A stretch of 64,000 nt of DNA from Thermocaproicibacter sp036844765 (GTDB taxonomy: Bacteria > Bacillota > Clostridia > Oscillospirales > Acutalibacteraceae): the NCBI GenBank assembly GCA_036844765.1, contig DAIUFE010000001.1, forward strand, positions 78,632-142,631, given 5' to 3'. This document shows, one piece after another, positions 51,332 through 60,522 of the stretch (position 1 is the first letter of the stretch; the number at the start of each line of letters is the position of its first letter). Under the pieces are notes generated by a model. The model had not been told where the DNA came from. It saw nothing but the letters and a program-made list of their open reading frames with translations, and searched no databases. A program made the position numbers and the translations under genes.

Positions 51332-51373
51332 CGTCCGTCTCAGATTTTCCGGAACCAGTCATCCATGAAATCG

Positions 51374-53701
51374 TCAGCCCAAAACACGGGGACTCTCCGG
51401 CTCCCGGCCGACGATCACCGTCCTGCCGCTGAACATACCTTCCGCAAACGCATCGACAACCACCCGGCCTGCCCCCGTCAGCCGGACCGCTACGCTTAGC
51501 TGACCGTGCGATAAATGCATCTCATCCGACCGGTAAGCCTCTGAAGACATCAAATCCCCGTTATCCACCCCGACGATCTCACCGTTTCCCTCCACCGCAA
51601 ACCGGACGTCCGCACTCTCCCGGAACACCGGGGTCCCTTCCCCGTCCACGGCGCGCACCGTCATGAGGACGACGGCTGATCCGTTGACAGAAGCCTGCTT
51701 TTCCGATTCGTCAAACGCAAGGGCAACGGCGGGGCCCGGCGTTTTTACCTGATAAGAACAGACCCGTTCCCCCCCGTTCAGTCCGAAGACTTCCACGGTT
51801 CCCGGCAGATAAGGAAGATACCCGGTGATCATCCGATTGGGATATTCGTCCGGTTTTTTGACATAATATCTTTCCCCGTTCAGATAGATCTGTACTTCCT
51901 CGCAGTTGCAGGCGATCATATAAGGTATGACAGCTTTTGTGAACTGGGGAAATTCCCAGTGTGAAAAATATTTTGGAAAATCCCAATGCTCCTTTGTTCC
52001 GCTGTCCCGAATGGAATCATCCAACACTGCAAAATAAACCATGGGTCGGTCCGTCCAGTAGCTCTGGTATAAGTAAGAAATCGCCTTTCTTTCCAGATTG
52101 GTCTGAAACAGCGCGCCGGACCAACCTTTTGCCGGCCAACCCATGGACTCTCCCAGATAATAGAACCCCGACCAGATCATTCCTCCAATGACATAATCGT
52201 ATTTTTCGACATCCAGCCACGGGACATCTTCGGAATAATTCTTGATCTGCTTGGAATTTCCCCTGAAATATTCATAGATTTCCGTCCCCAAAATCAATTT
52301 ATCCGGGACCGCCTCATGGATCTTCGGGTAAAGCGCTTCCTGGTAATTGCAGGAAAGGACGTCGACATATTGGGCGATCCGCCGGATTCTTTCAATCTTC
52401 TCATCCAAGTTGAAAATTTCGGTTTCGTCCGTTTCATCCACGAATTTCTGAATGTCTTGGACTTGAGACATTTTAACGCCGGATTCCCTTTTGTAATGCG
52501 GATTCAAGGCAACGGTGACGGGCCTGGTGGTGTCATATTCCAAAACCTTGTTTCGCAGCTTTTTCAGGATTTTCAGCATGGAGGCCTGCCCTTGCCTCTC
52601 CACTTCGTTTCCCACGCCCCAAATAAAAATGCAGGGATGGTTGCGGTCCCTTTTGACCATGCAGGCAAGATCTTTTTCCCATTCAGTTGCAAAATATCGG
52701 CCGTACGCGCCCCCGGTCCATTTGTCGAAACATTCCTCGTACACATAAAAGCCCATTTCATCACATAGGTCCAAAAACTCCGGCGCATAAATATGGTGCG
52801 CGGCACGGATGGAATTGCATCCGATTTCCTTTAGTCTGGAAAGCTTCCGTTTCCAGATTTCACGCGGCACGGCGATTCCCAGGCACCCTGCGTCCTGATG
52901 GAGACAGACGCCCTTTAATTTCACTGCTTTTCCATTGACGAGCATTCCTTTCCGGGGATCCATGACGATCTCACGAATTCCGATCTTTTCGGTGATTTTA
53001 TCCGTGATTTCACCGCCATGATACAGCGAAATCACCACATCGTACCGGTGGGGAGAAACATCACTCCAGAGCTTTGCATTCGGAATCGTCACCCGGATCT
53101 CTCCGGATTCGGATTCTCCTGAATACTCTGTTTCCCCATCCGAAACCGACGCGCGGACGCGTTCCTTTTTCCCCGTTTCAATCGTCAGGAACGCATTTTC
53201 GCCTCTGACGGAACTTGTAATCAAAATATTCTCGGCACTCAAATGGTCTTGCGGCACTTCCAGAAGAGTGACCGTACGGTAAATTCCCGCACCGCTGTAC
53301 CAACGGTCCGCCGGTTTTCCAGTATTGTCTACTTTCACAAGGATATGATTTTCCCCCTCTTGCAGCAGAGCAGTACAATTAAACTGGAAGCTGCTATAAC
53401 CGTATTTATTTTTTCCGGCAAGCCGGCCGTTCACCCAGACCGTACTGTTTTCAAAGACACCATCAAAGCAAAGCAGGTAGATTCTTTCATGTCTCAGGTT
53501 TGGAATTTCGAGTTTTCTACGGTACCATCCGATCCCCCATCGATCTCGGAACCCCTGATCCGGCCCCTGATCCATCCATTTGTTGAACGGTCTTTCGATT
53601 GCCCAATCGTGGGGCAATGTAACCGGATGAAAATTCGTCTCCTCTTTTTGATTGAAAGCGAATTCCCAGCCGTCCATCAATTTAGACTCAGAACGTCCCA
53701 T
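51374..53701 (-). CDS. GH2 family beta-glycosidase (beta-galactosidase-like)
   Basis: A 775-residue enzyme in GH2 order: sugar-binding jelly roll (about 1-180), immunoglobulin-like domain (about 185-280), TIM barrel (about 285-560), and C-terminal beta domains. The acid/base is the Glu of WGVGNEVE near 366 and the nucleophile probably the Glu in LGTEIYEY near 473. ATG 53701 follows GGAGGAG at good distance; the frame extends 40 codons further. There is no signal peptide. It lies downstream of araC on the same strand and may remove galactose or glucuronate side chains. Confidence 0.9.
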   Translation of the reverse strand: MGRSESKLMDGWEFAFNQKEETNFHPVTLPHDWAIERPFNKWMDQGPDQGFRDRWGIGWYRRKLEIPNLRHERIYLLCFDGVFENSTVWVNGRLAGKNKYGYSSFQFNCTALLQEGENHILVKVDNTGKPADRWYSGAGIYRTVTLLEVPQDHLSAENILITSSVRGENAFLTIETGKKERVRASVSDGETEYSGESESGEIRVTIPNAKLWSDVSPHRYDVVISLYHGGEITDKITEKIGIREIVMDPRKGMLVNGKAVKLKGVCLHQDAGCLGIAVPREIWKRKLSRLKEIGCNSIRAAHHIYAPEFLDLCDEMGFYVYEECFDKWTGGAYGRYFATEWEKDLACMVKRDRNHPCIFIWGVGNEVERQGQASMLKILKKLRNKVLEYDTTRPVTVALNPHYKRESGVKMSQVQDIQKFVDETDETEIFNLDEKIERIRRIAQYVDVLSCNYQEALYPKIHEAVPDKLILGTEIYEYFRGNSKQIKNYSEDVPWLDVEKYDYVIGGMIWSGFYYLGESMGWPAKGWSGALFQTNLERKAISYLYQSYWTDRPMVYFAVLDDSIRDSGTKEHWDFPKYFSHWEFPQFTKAVIPYMIACNCEEVQIYLNGERYYVKKPDEYPNRMITGYLPYLPGTVEVFGLNGGERVCSYQVKTPGPAVALAFDESEKQASVNGSAVVLMTVRAVDGEGTPVFRESADVRFAVEGNGEIVGVDNGDLMSSEAYRSDEMHLSHGQLSVAVRLTGAGRVVVDAFAEGMFSGRTVIVGREPESPRVLG

Positions 53702-53855
53702 CTGCTTTCTCCTCCCCATGATTTTATGAATTTCGAAGAGTATCTGCCGCCACCATAACCCGAGATCGTCGAGATACGTTCCATCCACCCTACAGGGCGT
53801 CTTTTCCTTCTTTCCAAACAAAGATCAGCGGAAAATCAATGTCCTAACAAACCCG

Positions 53856-54731
53856 CTATTTATGATTCACGATCCTTTTTGGGAATGAATTTCTATATTC
53901 AGTCGGAGTAAGACCCGTCTTGCTTTTATAGAATTTCATAAAATTATGGCAATCGATAAATCCTATCTTCTGTGCAATTTTGGCAACAGAAAGATCCGTA
54001 GCAGTTAAATAGTAATTAGCAGCTTCAATTTTGATATTAATAATACGCTGCTTTATGGATTCAGTGGTCACACTCTTAAATATTTTAGATAAATATTTTT
54101 CGTTATATCCAAAATGCTGAGCAATATCATTCACTTTAAGATTCATATCGGCATGTTCTTTAATGTATGAATTGATTGACTCGCATAATTGTTTGGATTT
54201 ACTTTTAATTGAATTTCCCGGTTTCGCTATAAATATCTGGTTATAGATTTCACATAAAATGGCTGTAGTCATGTAATTGTCCGCGACCACGCTATAATTT
54301 GAACGAACGCAATCCTGTAATTGCTGAAGAAGGATAGAAGCTTTTTCAGGCCTTGGAAGAGTGCCTTGCTGTGGAATAAAAATCTGATAAGGATCGGAAA
54401 TAACGGATATGTCGATGTGTTCCAAATCGGCTTCCCGAATTTCATGCACCGGATTAAAATGCAGCCAAAAAAAATCGCAGCAGGACTGTTTGTATCCAAT
54501 CCTACGATTATTGGGTGGCGGAGAAGGCGCCATCGTTAAAAATTGTCCCTCTGAGATCGCATAATGAATTTCTTTATAGCTCAGATATAAGGTGCCTTTT
54601 GTAACAAGACAAAACTCAAACCGGTCCAACAAATCCAAATTCTCATGGACCCACATTTCGGATGGGGCTTCAAATTTTCCGGTTTCGTTATAGGCGATTG
54701 GAGTGTGAATATCGAAAATAAAGCCTCGCAC
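53856..54731 (-). CDS. AraC-family transcriptional regulator
   Basis: A 291-residue regulator with an N-terminal cupin-like sensor domain (about 1-160) and two helix-turn-helix units at the end: LKVNDIAQHFGYNEKYLSKIFKS and LSVAKIAQKIGFIDCHNFMKFYKSKTGLTPTEYR. It begins at GTG 54731 after AGGTGG. The gene is markedly AT-rich compared with most of the window, with A/T-ending codons, which suggests separate ancestry. It is placed to control both the GH2 gene and the divergent transporter operon. Confidence 0.92.
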   Translation of the reverse strand: MRGFIFDIHTPIAYNETGKFEAPSEMWVHENLDLLDRFEFCLVTKGTLYLSYKEIHYAISEGQFLTMAPSPPPNNRRIGYKQSCCDFFWLHFNPVHEIREADLEHIDISVISDPYQIFIPQQGTLPRPEKASILLQQLQDCVRSNYSVVADNYMTTAILCEIYNQIFIAKPGNSIKSKSKQLCESINSYIKEHADMNLKVNDIAQHFGYNEKYLSKIFKSVTTESIKQRIINIKIEAANYYLTATDLSVAKIAQKIGFIDCHNFMKFYKSKTGLTPTEYRNSFPKRIVNHK

Positions 54732-54792
54732 AATACCACCTGCTTCTGAATATTCATGTTGTTATCTGAAGAAATTACATATGTTTATATAC

Positions 54793-54821
54793 AATATACA
54801 TGTAATATCCGAGGATTTCAA
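54793..54821 (-). promoter_or_regulatory. Sigma-A promoter for araC
   Basis: On the minus strand TTGAAA (54816-54821) and TATATT (54793-54798) have a 17-base spacer, about 60 bases before the araC start. Confidence 0.55.
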
Positions 54822-54947
54822 GGATCAAATGTCTAATCACAATAACTTTTTTTGCAAAATATTGTGTATTTAGTGCATATTAAGTGTAAATAAAGAATTT
54901 ATATTAAAAACAGAAGAGCTTTTTACACATGCTCTGACAAAAATCCA

Positions 54948-54976
54948 TTTACGCGGTGATTGTTAAAACGTATAAT
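54948..54976 (+). promoter_or_regulatory. Rightward sigma-A promoter for the oligosaccharide operon
   Basis: TTTACG (54948-54953), 17 bases, TATAAT (54971-54976). The weak -35 fits a promoter that needs an activator such as the adjacent AraC protein. Confidence 0.6.
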
Positions 54977-55062
54977 GCTTTCAACAGCGAACCTAATTTT
55001 AGTTTATTTGGTGGACTGGACCTGTCCTTGATGGGGTAGAATCGACAGAGAATTCAACTAAA

Positions 55063-56583
55063 ATGGTCCCGTCATGTTTGCTGAAATGGAACGATCCGCT
55101 GATGGAGAAAATGATGGATCTTCGTGAATTGCTTTATGCTTATATTCTGGAATTTAATAAAAACGATCAGGAAATCTATCCACAATACATCCGCAACTCA
55201 GAAGCTTTTGAATGGATGAAGAATCGTATCCCGCTTTTGCAATGCCCCGACAAAACGATCGAAAAGATCTATTACTTCCGGTGGTGGACGTACAGAAAGC
55301 ATATTAAGAAAACGCCTGAAGGCTTTATTATCACGGAGTTCCTCCCGAAAGTGCCATGGTCGGGCAGATATAATTCGATCAACTGCGCTGCCGGTTTTCA
55401 TATAGCGGAAGGCCGCTGGTTGGCGGATGCCGACAAATATCTGGAAGATTATATCCGGTTTTGGCTCAAGGGCAGCGGGGACCCCCACGCTTACAGTACG
55501 TGGCTTGCCGATTCGGTATGGAGTTATTGTTCGGTGAGGGGAGATTTTTCCATCGGGATCGAGCTTTTGCCGGAGATGATATCCAATTACAAATTTAGAG
55601 AAGATCACCAACTTGGTCCGGTCGGTCTGTATTGGTCGAGCGACGACCGCGACTGCATGGAATACATGATCAGCGGCAGCGGGCTTCGTCCGACGCTGAA
55701 TTCCTATCAGTTCGCGGATGCGATGGCGATCTCGCGCTTTTCGGCCTTATCCGGGGAAAAGGATCTTCAGGAAGAATATCTTGAAAAAGCCGACAGCATT
55801 AAAAGATGTTTTCAAAAATACCTTTGGGACGGCGATTTCTTTAAAACAATCCCTCTTGCCGAAAACCGGCCGGTCGTTCCGGAGTTGGATTTCAAAAAAA
55901 TTCCTGTCGGGCACAACACCAGAGAAGAGATGGGATTCATTCCGTGGTATTTCAATCTTCCGGACGAAGGCTACGAGATCGCGTTTGAACAGCTGAAAGA
56001 AGAAGAGGGGTTCGCGGGACGATATGGGATAACAACCGCGGAAAAACGCCACCCGAGATATCGGTTTGCCGTCGATCACGAATGTTTGTGGAACGGACCT
56101 GTCTGGCCTTTCGCAACGTCGCAGACATTAGGCGCCGTGATCAATCTGCTGAACAATTATCATCAAAGCGTTTTTACAAAAGAGGATTTTTTCAGACTTT
56201 TGAAGCAATATGCCGCTTCCCAGTGTTTATCGAACCAAAACGGACGCGCCGTTCCATGGATTGACGAAAATCTCGATCCGGATACGGGCGAGTGGCTTGC
56301 AAGATCAATATTAAAAGGGAAAAACTGGCCTGAAAGTAAAGGCGGTTATGAAAGAGGAAAAGATTATAATCATTCCACTTTCTGTGATTTGGTGATAACG
56401 GGACTGCTGGGGATTCGGACCGACGGCAACAAACTGCACGTGTCTCCCCTTATTCCTGACGATTGGAACTATTTTCGGTTGGAGAATTTGAATTTTCGAG
56501 GAACCTCGTATACGATCACATACGACAAAACGGGTAATTTCTATCATCGGGGAAAAGGGTTGTCCATAGTCAGCAATCATTAG
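55063..56583 (+). CDS. MGH1-like (GH63-related) alpha/alpha-barrel glycoside hydrolase
   Basis: A cytosolic protein of up to 506 residues with the alpha/alpha toroid fold of MGH1/GH63-type hydrolases: YYFRWWTYRKHI, WSGRYNSINCAAGFHIAEGRW, YWSSDDRDCMEYMISG, and the late ECLWNGPVWPFATSQTL that is typical of this group. The catalytic acids are probably in SSDDRD and near the end. The start is uncertain: ATG 55063 lacks a good site and ATG 55108 or 55111 may be real. It precedes the importer genes and presumably attacks the imported oligosaccharide. Confidence 0.78.
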   Translation: MVPSCLLKWNDPLMEKMMDLRELLYAYILEFNKNDQEIYPQYIRNSEAFEWMKNRIPLLQCPDKTIEKIYYFRWWTYRKHIKKTPEGFIITEFLPKVPWSGRYNSINCAAGFHIAEGRWLADADKYLEDYIRFWLKGSGDPHAYSTWLADSVWSYCSVRGDFSIGIELLPEMISNYKFREDHQLGPVGLYWSSDDRDCMEYMISGSGLRPTLNSYQFADAMAISRFSALSGEKDLQEEYLEKADSIKRCFQKYLWDGDFFKTIPLAENRPVVPELDFKKIPVGHNTREEMGFIPWYFNLPDEGYEIAFEQLKEEEGFAGRYGITTAEKRHPRYRFAVDHECLWNGPVWPFATSQTLGAVINLLNNYHQSVFTKEDFFRLLKQYAASQCLSNQNGRAVPWIDENLDPDTGEWLARSILKGKNWPESKGGYERGKDYNHSTFCDLVITGLLGIRTDGNKLHVSPLIPDDWNYFRLENLNFRGTSYTITYDKTGNFYHRGKGLSIVSNH

Positions 56584-56715
56584 TTTACATAAAATTTATC
56601 CATCTTACCAACTGTAAGTATAGAAAGGGAGTGAAAAGAATGTGAATCTCCAGCCGGTACTTTTTTCTCTTTCGGCATTATGATTAAACCATAGCGAATC
56701 AAAGGAGGAATTCAG

Positions 56716-58440
56716 TTGAAAAGGAAAGTTCTATGTGTATTGCTGGCATCTGCAATGATCTTTACCATAGCGGCCTGTTCAAAGGGAACAGAAAATGCAT
56801 CGGCAAACACGACGCCGTCTTCCACCAAGTCATTTCTCGGGGATGACGCTGCATTTGGAAAATTCAAAAATCCGGTCACCGTCCATGTTGCCCATCAAAT
56901 AGACCCCACCGATAAGACGCTTGTTCCGGGCGACAGCCCTGAAAACAACTATTTCACACGCATGCTCAAAGAGAAATACAACATCAACGTCGTGGTCGAC
57001 TGGACGGCTGCGAACGGCGATAACTACAACCAGAAAGTGGGCCTCGCGATCGCTTCCGGCAAACTGCCGGACGGTATGGTCGTCTGGAATCAGCTATATT
57101 TCAATCAAGCGGCAAGCGCAAACTTGCTGGGCGATATCACGGACGAATTCAAGGAATATGCGTCGACGCAGGTTCAGCAGATGATGGCCAGCACCAAAGG
57201 AAAGGCAATGGAGAATGCGACTTACAACGGAAAGATGGTCGCACTCCCCAATATCAGTGTTGTTGCCGATGGCATCAGCGTCATGTGGATTCAACAAAAT
57301 TGGCTTGATCAGCTGAACCTGCCCGTTCCGAAAACTCTGAACGAAATTGAAAAAACCGCAAAGGCTTTTGTGGACAACAAACTGGCCGGCGCCAATACCA
57401 TCGGAATCGCAGGTCCTTCTAAATCCATGAGACTTTACGGTACTTTTCAAGGTTCTACCAACAACGGGGGCACCTTTGAACCCATCTTCAGCGCAATGGA
57501 TGCTTATCCGGGCTTTTGGCTCGACGAGAATGGAAAAACCGTTTACGGCACGACGACCGACAACACCAAAAAAGTATTGCAACTGCTTGCCGACTGGTAT
57601 AAAGAGGGCATCATCGACCCGCAGATGGGTACGCGCGATCAGGTTACCGATTCTCTCAACGCAAACCAGTGCGGTATCTTCTTCGGCCCATGGTGGCAGT
57701 GTGGATATGGCAACACCGATTCTTTTACAAACAATCCGAATGTGGACTGGGAAGCTTATCCGGTCTATACCGACGAGGGCAAATGGAACGTTCGCATGCC
57801 GACAGTAAGCGCAGGTTATACGCTCGTCAGCAAAAATGCGTCGACGGACACCAAGAAGGCCATTGTGATCATGAACAACGTGCTTGTGCGGGATGAGAAC
57901 GTCTTTAACGATACCTCGAAAGGCGGCACGACGGAAGACGGCGCCGCGTGGTTCCCGCTTCGCAACGTCATGTCCGCTCAGGATGAATGCGAACATTCGT
58001 ACAAAGAGATCATGAAAGTTTTGAAAGGCGAGGCACAGCCTTCCGACTACAGCGATCCGAAAAATGTTTATAAACTTCTGTATCAAGACGCAAAGCAGGC
58101 GAAAAGTATTATCAGCCCGCCGTACGACAAGATAACCGCGAAAAACTTCAAACACTCAACGAGCAATGACACGGAATTTCAGAGGCTGTATTCGTTGATG
58201 ATCGGCGACAGGCCGTACGCAACCGTTCCGGTCGACAAAAGCATCTCCAGCATCATCTACGGACAAACGAAAACCATGACAACAAAATGGGCAAATCTCC
58301 AGAAGCTGGAAGACGAAGCCACCATGAAAATCGTTCTCGGCAAGGCGTCTATCGACTCGTTCGATCAGTTCGTAAAGGATTGGAGCTCGCAGGGCGGGAC
58401 CGAGATTACATCCGAAGTGCAACAGCTCAATAAAAAGTGA
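56716..58440 (+). CDS. Oligosaccharide ABC transporter substrate-binding lipoprotein (LplA-type)
   Basis: A 574-residue extracellular lipoprotein: signal peptide with lipobox IAAC (Cys at 21), Ser/Thr-rich linker, then a large type-1 solute-binding fold (NYFTRMLKEKYNINVVVDW, LPDGMVVWNQLY, GIIDPQMGTRDQVTDSLNANQCGIFFGPWW). The length above 500 places it with LplA/YtcQ-type proteins for complex oligosaccharides, often uronate-containing. It starts at TTG 56716 with AAAGGAGG upstream. No ATPase gene is nearby; such systems usually share MsmX. Confidence 0.92.
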   Translation: MKRKVLCVLLASAMIFTIAACSKGTENASANTTPSSTKSFLGDDAAFGKFKNPVTVHVAHQIDPTDKTLVPGDSPENNYFTRMLKEKYNINVVVDWTAANGDNYNQKVGLAIASGKLPDGMVVWNQLYFNQAASANLLGDITDEFKEYASTQVQQMMASTKGKAMENATYNGKMVALPNISVVADGISVMWIQQNWLDQLNLPVPKTLNEIEKTAKAFVDNKLAGANTIGIAGPSKSMRLYGTFQGSTNNGGTFEPIFSAMDAYPGFWLDENGKTVYGTTTDNTKKVLQLLADWYKEGIIDPQMGTRDQVTDSLNANQCGIFFGPWWQCGYGNTDSFTNNPNVDWEAYPVYTDEGKWNVRMPTVSAGYTLVSKNASTDTKKAIVIMNNVLVRDENVFNDTSKGGTTEDGAAWFPLRNVMSAQDECEHSYKEIMKVLKGEAQPSDYSDPKNVYKLLYQDAKQAKSIISPPYDKITAKNFKHSTSNDTEFQRLYSLMIGDRPYATVPVDKSISSIIYGQTKTMTTKWANLQKLEDEATMKIVLGKASIDSFDQFVKDWSSQGGTEITSEVQQLNKK

Positions 58441-58518
58441 ACGCCGATCGGCAGCGGGGCGTTGAAAAAAGTCGATGCCCTGTTTCAGGGAAGTACCTCC
58501 TAAATTGGAGGTCGGCAG

Positions 58519-58544
58519 GGCGCTGAAGCAATTCAGTGCCTTTT
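58519..58544 (+). terminator. Attenuator between binding-protein and permease genes
   Basis: GGCGCTGAA and TTCAGTGCC form a 9-bp stem (one G-U) with loop GCAA, followed by TTTTCC. Another hairpin (ACCTCC/GGAGGT, 58495-58512) precedes it. It would favour the binding protein over the permeases. Confidence 0.7.
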
Positions 58545-58575
58545 CCTGTTCACAGTGCGGATGGAGGAAAAGCTC

Positions 58576-59466
58576 ATGAAAGCAAGAAGTTTTCAGAAAC
58601 ACTACTATCTGATGCTGCTGCCAGCGATGGTGTGGCTCATATTATTCAGTATCGTTCCTATGGGCGGCATTGTGATGGCGTTTGAAAATTTTAATCCGGG
58701 TTCCGGGATTTTCGGATCTCCCTGGGTCGGGCTGGATAATTTCATCTATATGTTTCAACTGAGCGATTGCCGGCAAGTGATCATCAACACGATCATCATT
58801 GCCGTTGGCAAGCTGGTCCTCAATCTCTTTGTTCCGCTTATCTTTGCCCTGCTTCTCAATGAAGTCATCAGCGTACACTTCAAAAAAGCCGTGCAGACCG
58901 TCGTCTATCTCCCCCATTTTATATCCTGGGTCATTATGGCGACTATCATTCTCAATATGTTCGGTTATACGGGCGCCTTGAACCAACTGATCAAAACTTT
59001 CGGAGGAACTCCGCACCTTTTTATGGCCGACGCGGGAATATTCCGACAGTTATTGATCGGCACCGATGTTTGGAAGGAATTCGGCTATAATTCCGTCATC
59101 TACTTTGCCGCGCTAACGGGGGTTAATCCCAATTTGTACGAAGCGGCCGCAATCGACGGCGCCGGTCGATGGAAAAGCGTCTGGCATATCACGCTGCCGG
59201 CTTTGAAGACGACGGTCGTGCTGCTGGGGGTCCTGAGCCTTGGAAATGTGCTGAATGCGAATTTCGATCAGGTATTCAACCTGTACAACCCCCTTGTCTA
59301 CTCCACCGGGGACATTCTGGACACCTGGGTCTACCGCATGGGCCTGCAAAATCTCCAATATTCTCTGGGCACCGCGGTCGGCCTGTTCAAATCGGTGATC
59401 AGCTTCGTGCTGATTGTGATTTCCTATATCCTTGCCAATAAATTTGCGGATTACACGGTGTTTTAG
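58576..59466 (+). CDS. Oligosaccharide ABC transporter permease (LplB-type)
   Basis: A 296-residue permease with six helices and the coupling loop YEAAAIDGAGRWKSVWHITLP. HYYLMLLPAMVWLILFSIVPM opens the first helix. ATG 58576 is preceded by GGAGG at eight bases; an earlier in-frame ATG is less suitable. It pairs with the next permease and the binding protein as one importer. Confidence 0.94.
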   Translation: MKARSFQKHYYLMLLPAMVWLILFSIVPMGGIVMAFENFNPGSGIFGSPWVGLDNFIYMFQLSDCRQVIINTIIIAVGKLVLNLFVPLIFALLLNEVISVHFKKAVQTVVYLPHFISWVIMATIILNMFGYTGALNQLIKTFGGTPHLFMADAGIFRQLLIGTDVWKEFGYNSVIYFAALTGVNPNLYEAAAIDGAGRWKSVWHITLPALKTTVVLLGVLSLGNVLNANFDQVFNLYNPLVYSTGDILDTWVYRMGLQNLQYSLGTAVGLFKSVISFVLIVISYILANKFADYTVF

Positions 59467-59480
59467 AAAGGGGGAGCATA

Positions 59481-60368
59481 ATGATAAGAAGCAAATCGCT
59501 GGGCTCGCGCGTCTTTGACGTTATAAACTATCTTATTCTCAGCCTATTGGCCCTTACTTGCCTGTATCCGCTGTGGTATACGTTCTGCGTCTCCATTTCA
59601 ACTAAATCCGCCGCAAGCGCCGGTCTTGTCACATTTTATCCGATCGGGTTCTCCGTAAGCTCCTATATTCAGATTATAAACGACCGGCTTTTTTTCAATT
59701 CATTTTGGATTTCCATTCAGCGCACCGTACTCGGGACGGCGGTGACCATGCTGGTGACCGTACTGGCGGCTTATCCGCTGTCAAAAACGAACCGTGACTT
59801 CAAAGCGCGCGATGTTTTCATGTGGATTTTTATATTCTGCATGATTTTTAACGGCGGCCTGATCCCTTGGTACCTGACGATGCAAGCCTATCATCTTATC
59901 GACACGATCTGGGCTTTGGTCCTCGGCGGAGGTCTTCCGGTATTCAATGTGATTCTGGTGATGAATTTTTTTCGCAACCTGCCAAAAGACCTGGAAGAAG
60001 CGGCCGTCGTGGATGGCGCGGGACCGTGGCGCATATTGTTCCAGATTTTTGTACCCTGCTCGGTTCCAGCCTTGGCGACGGTGGTGCTGTTTATCAGCGT
60101 GTACCACTGGAACGAATTCTTCAATGGACTGGTTTTGATGAACTCGGCCAACAAGTATCCGTTGCAGACTTATATCCAGCAACTTGTGATCAATATCCAG
60201 ACCTCGACGACGATGACGCCGGAGCAGTATAAACGGCTGTCCCAGCTCTCAAACCAGTCGCTCAACGCGGCAAAGGTTTTCATTGCACTGATTCCCATGC
60301 TGATTGTATATCCATTTCTGCAGAAATATTTCGTCAACGGCATCATGCTGGGTGCCGTAAAGGAATAG
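59481..60368 (+). CDS. Oligosaccharide ABC transporter permease (LplC/YtcP-type)
   Basis: A 295-residue permease, second half of the importer channel, with six helices and the loop LEEAAVVDGAGPWRILFQIFVP. The C-terminus YFVNGIMLGAVKE is the family ending. It follows the first permease by 14 bases, with AAAGGGGGAG upstream of the ATG. An ATPase must be supplied from elsewhere. Confidence 0.95.
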   Translation: MIRSKSLGSRVFDVINYLILSLLALTCLYPLWYTFCVSISTKSAASAGLVTFYPIGFSVSSYIQIINDRLFFNSFWISIQRTVLGTAVTMLVTVLAAYPLSKTNRDFKARDVFMWIFIFCMIFNGGLIPWYLTMQAYHLIDTIWALVLGGGLPVFNVILVMNFFRNLPKDLEEAAVVDGAGPWRILFQIFVPCSVPALATVVLFISVYHWNEFFNGLVLMNSANKYPLQTYIQQLVINIQTSTTMTPEQYKRLSQLSNQSLNAAKVFIALIPMLIVYPFLQKYFVNGIMLGAVKE

Positions 60369-60522
60369 CGGTTTGGCGCGCCTGGATCATGAATTTCGCA
60401 ATTTGAAGCGTAAAACGGTGCAGGCCCCGAGCCGGCGGCTGTGGGTGGAGCCCATGACGTTCCGGAGGGCACGGCAAAGCATTTTTTTCACCGCAAACGG
60501 ATGCAGCAAAGGAATGGCTTTT

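Larger units (their letters stand above)
54732..55062. other. AT-rich divergent control region
   Basis: This 331-base gap holds the araC promoter, the rightward promoter for the hydrolase and transporter genes, and otherwise no coding signal. It is AT-rich like araC. Near the middle (54840-54910) I see no clear repeat or structure; AraC sites are expected here but were not identified. Confidence 0.6.
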
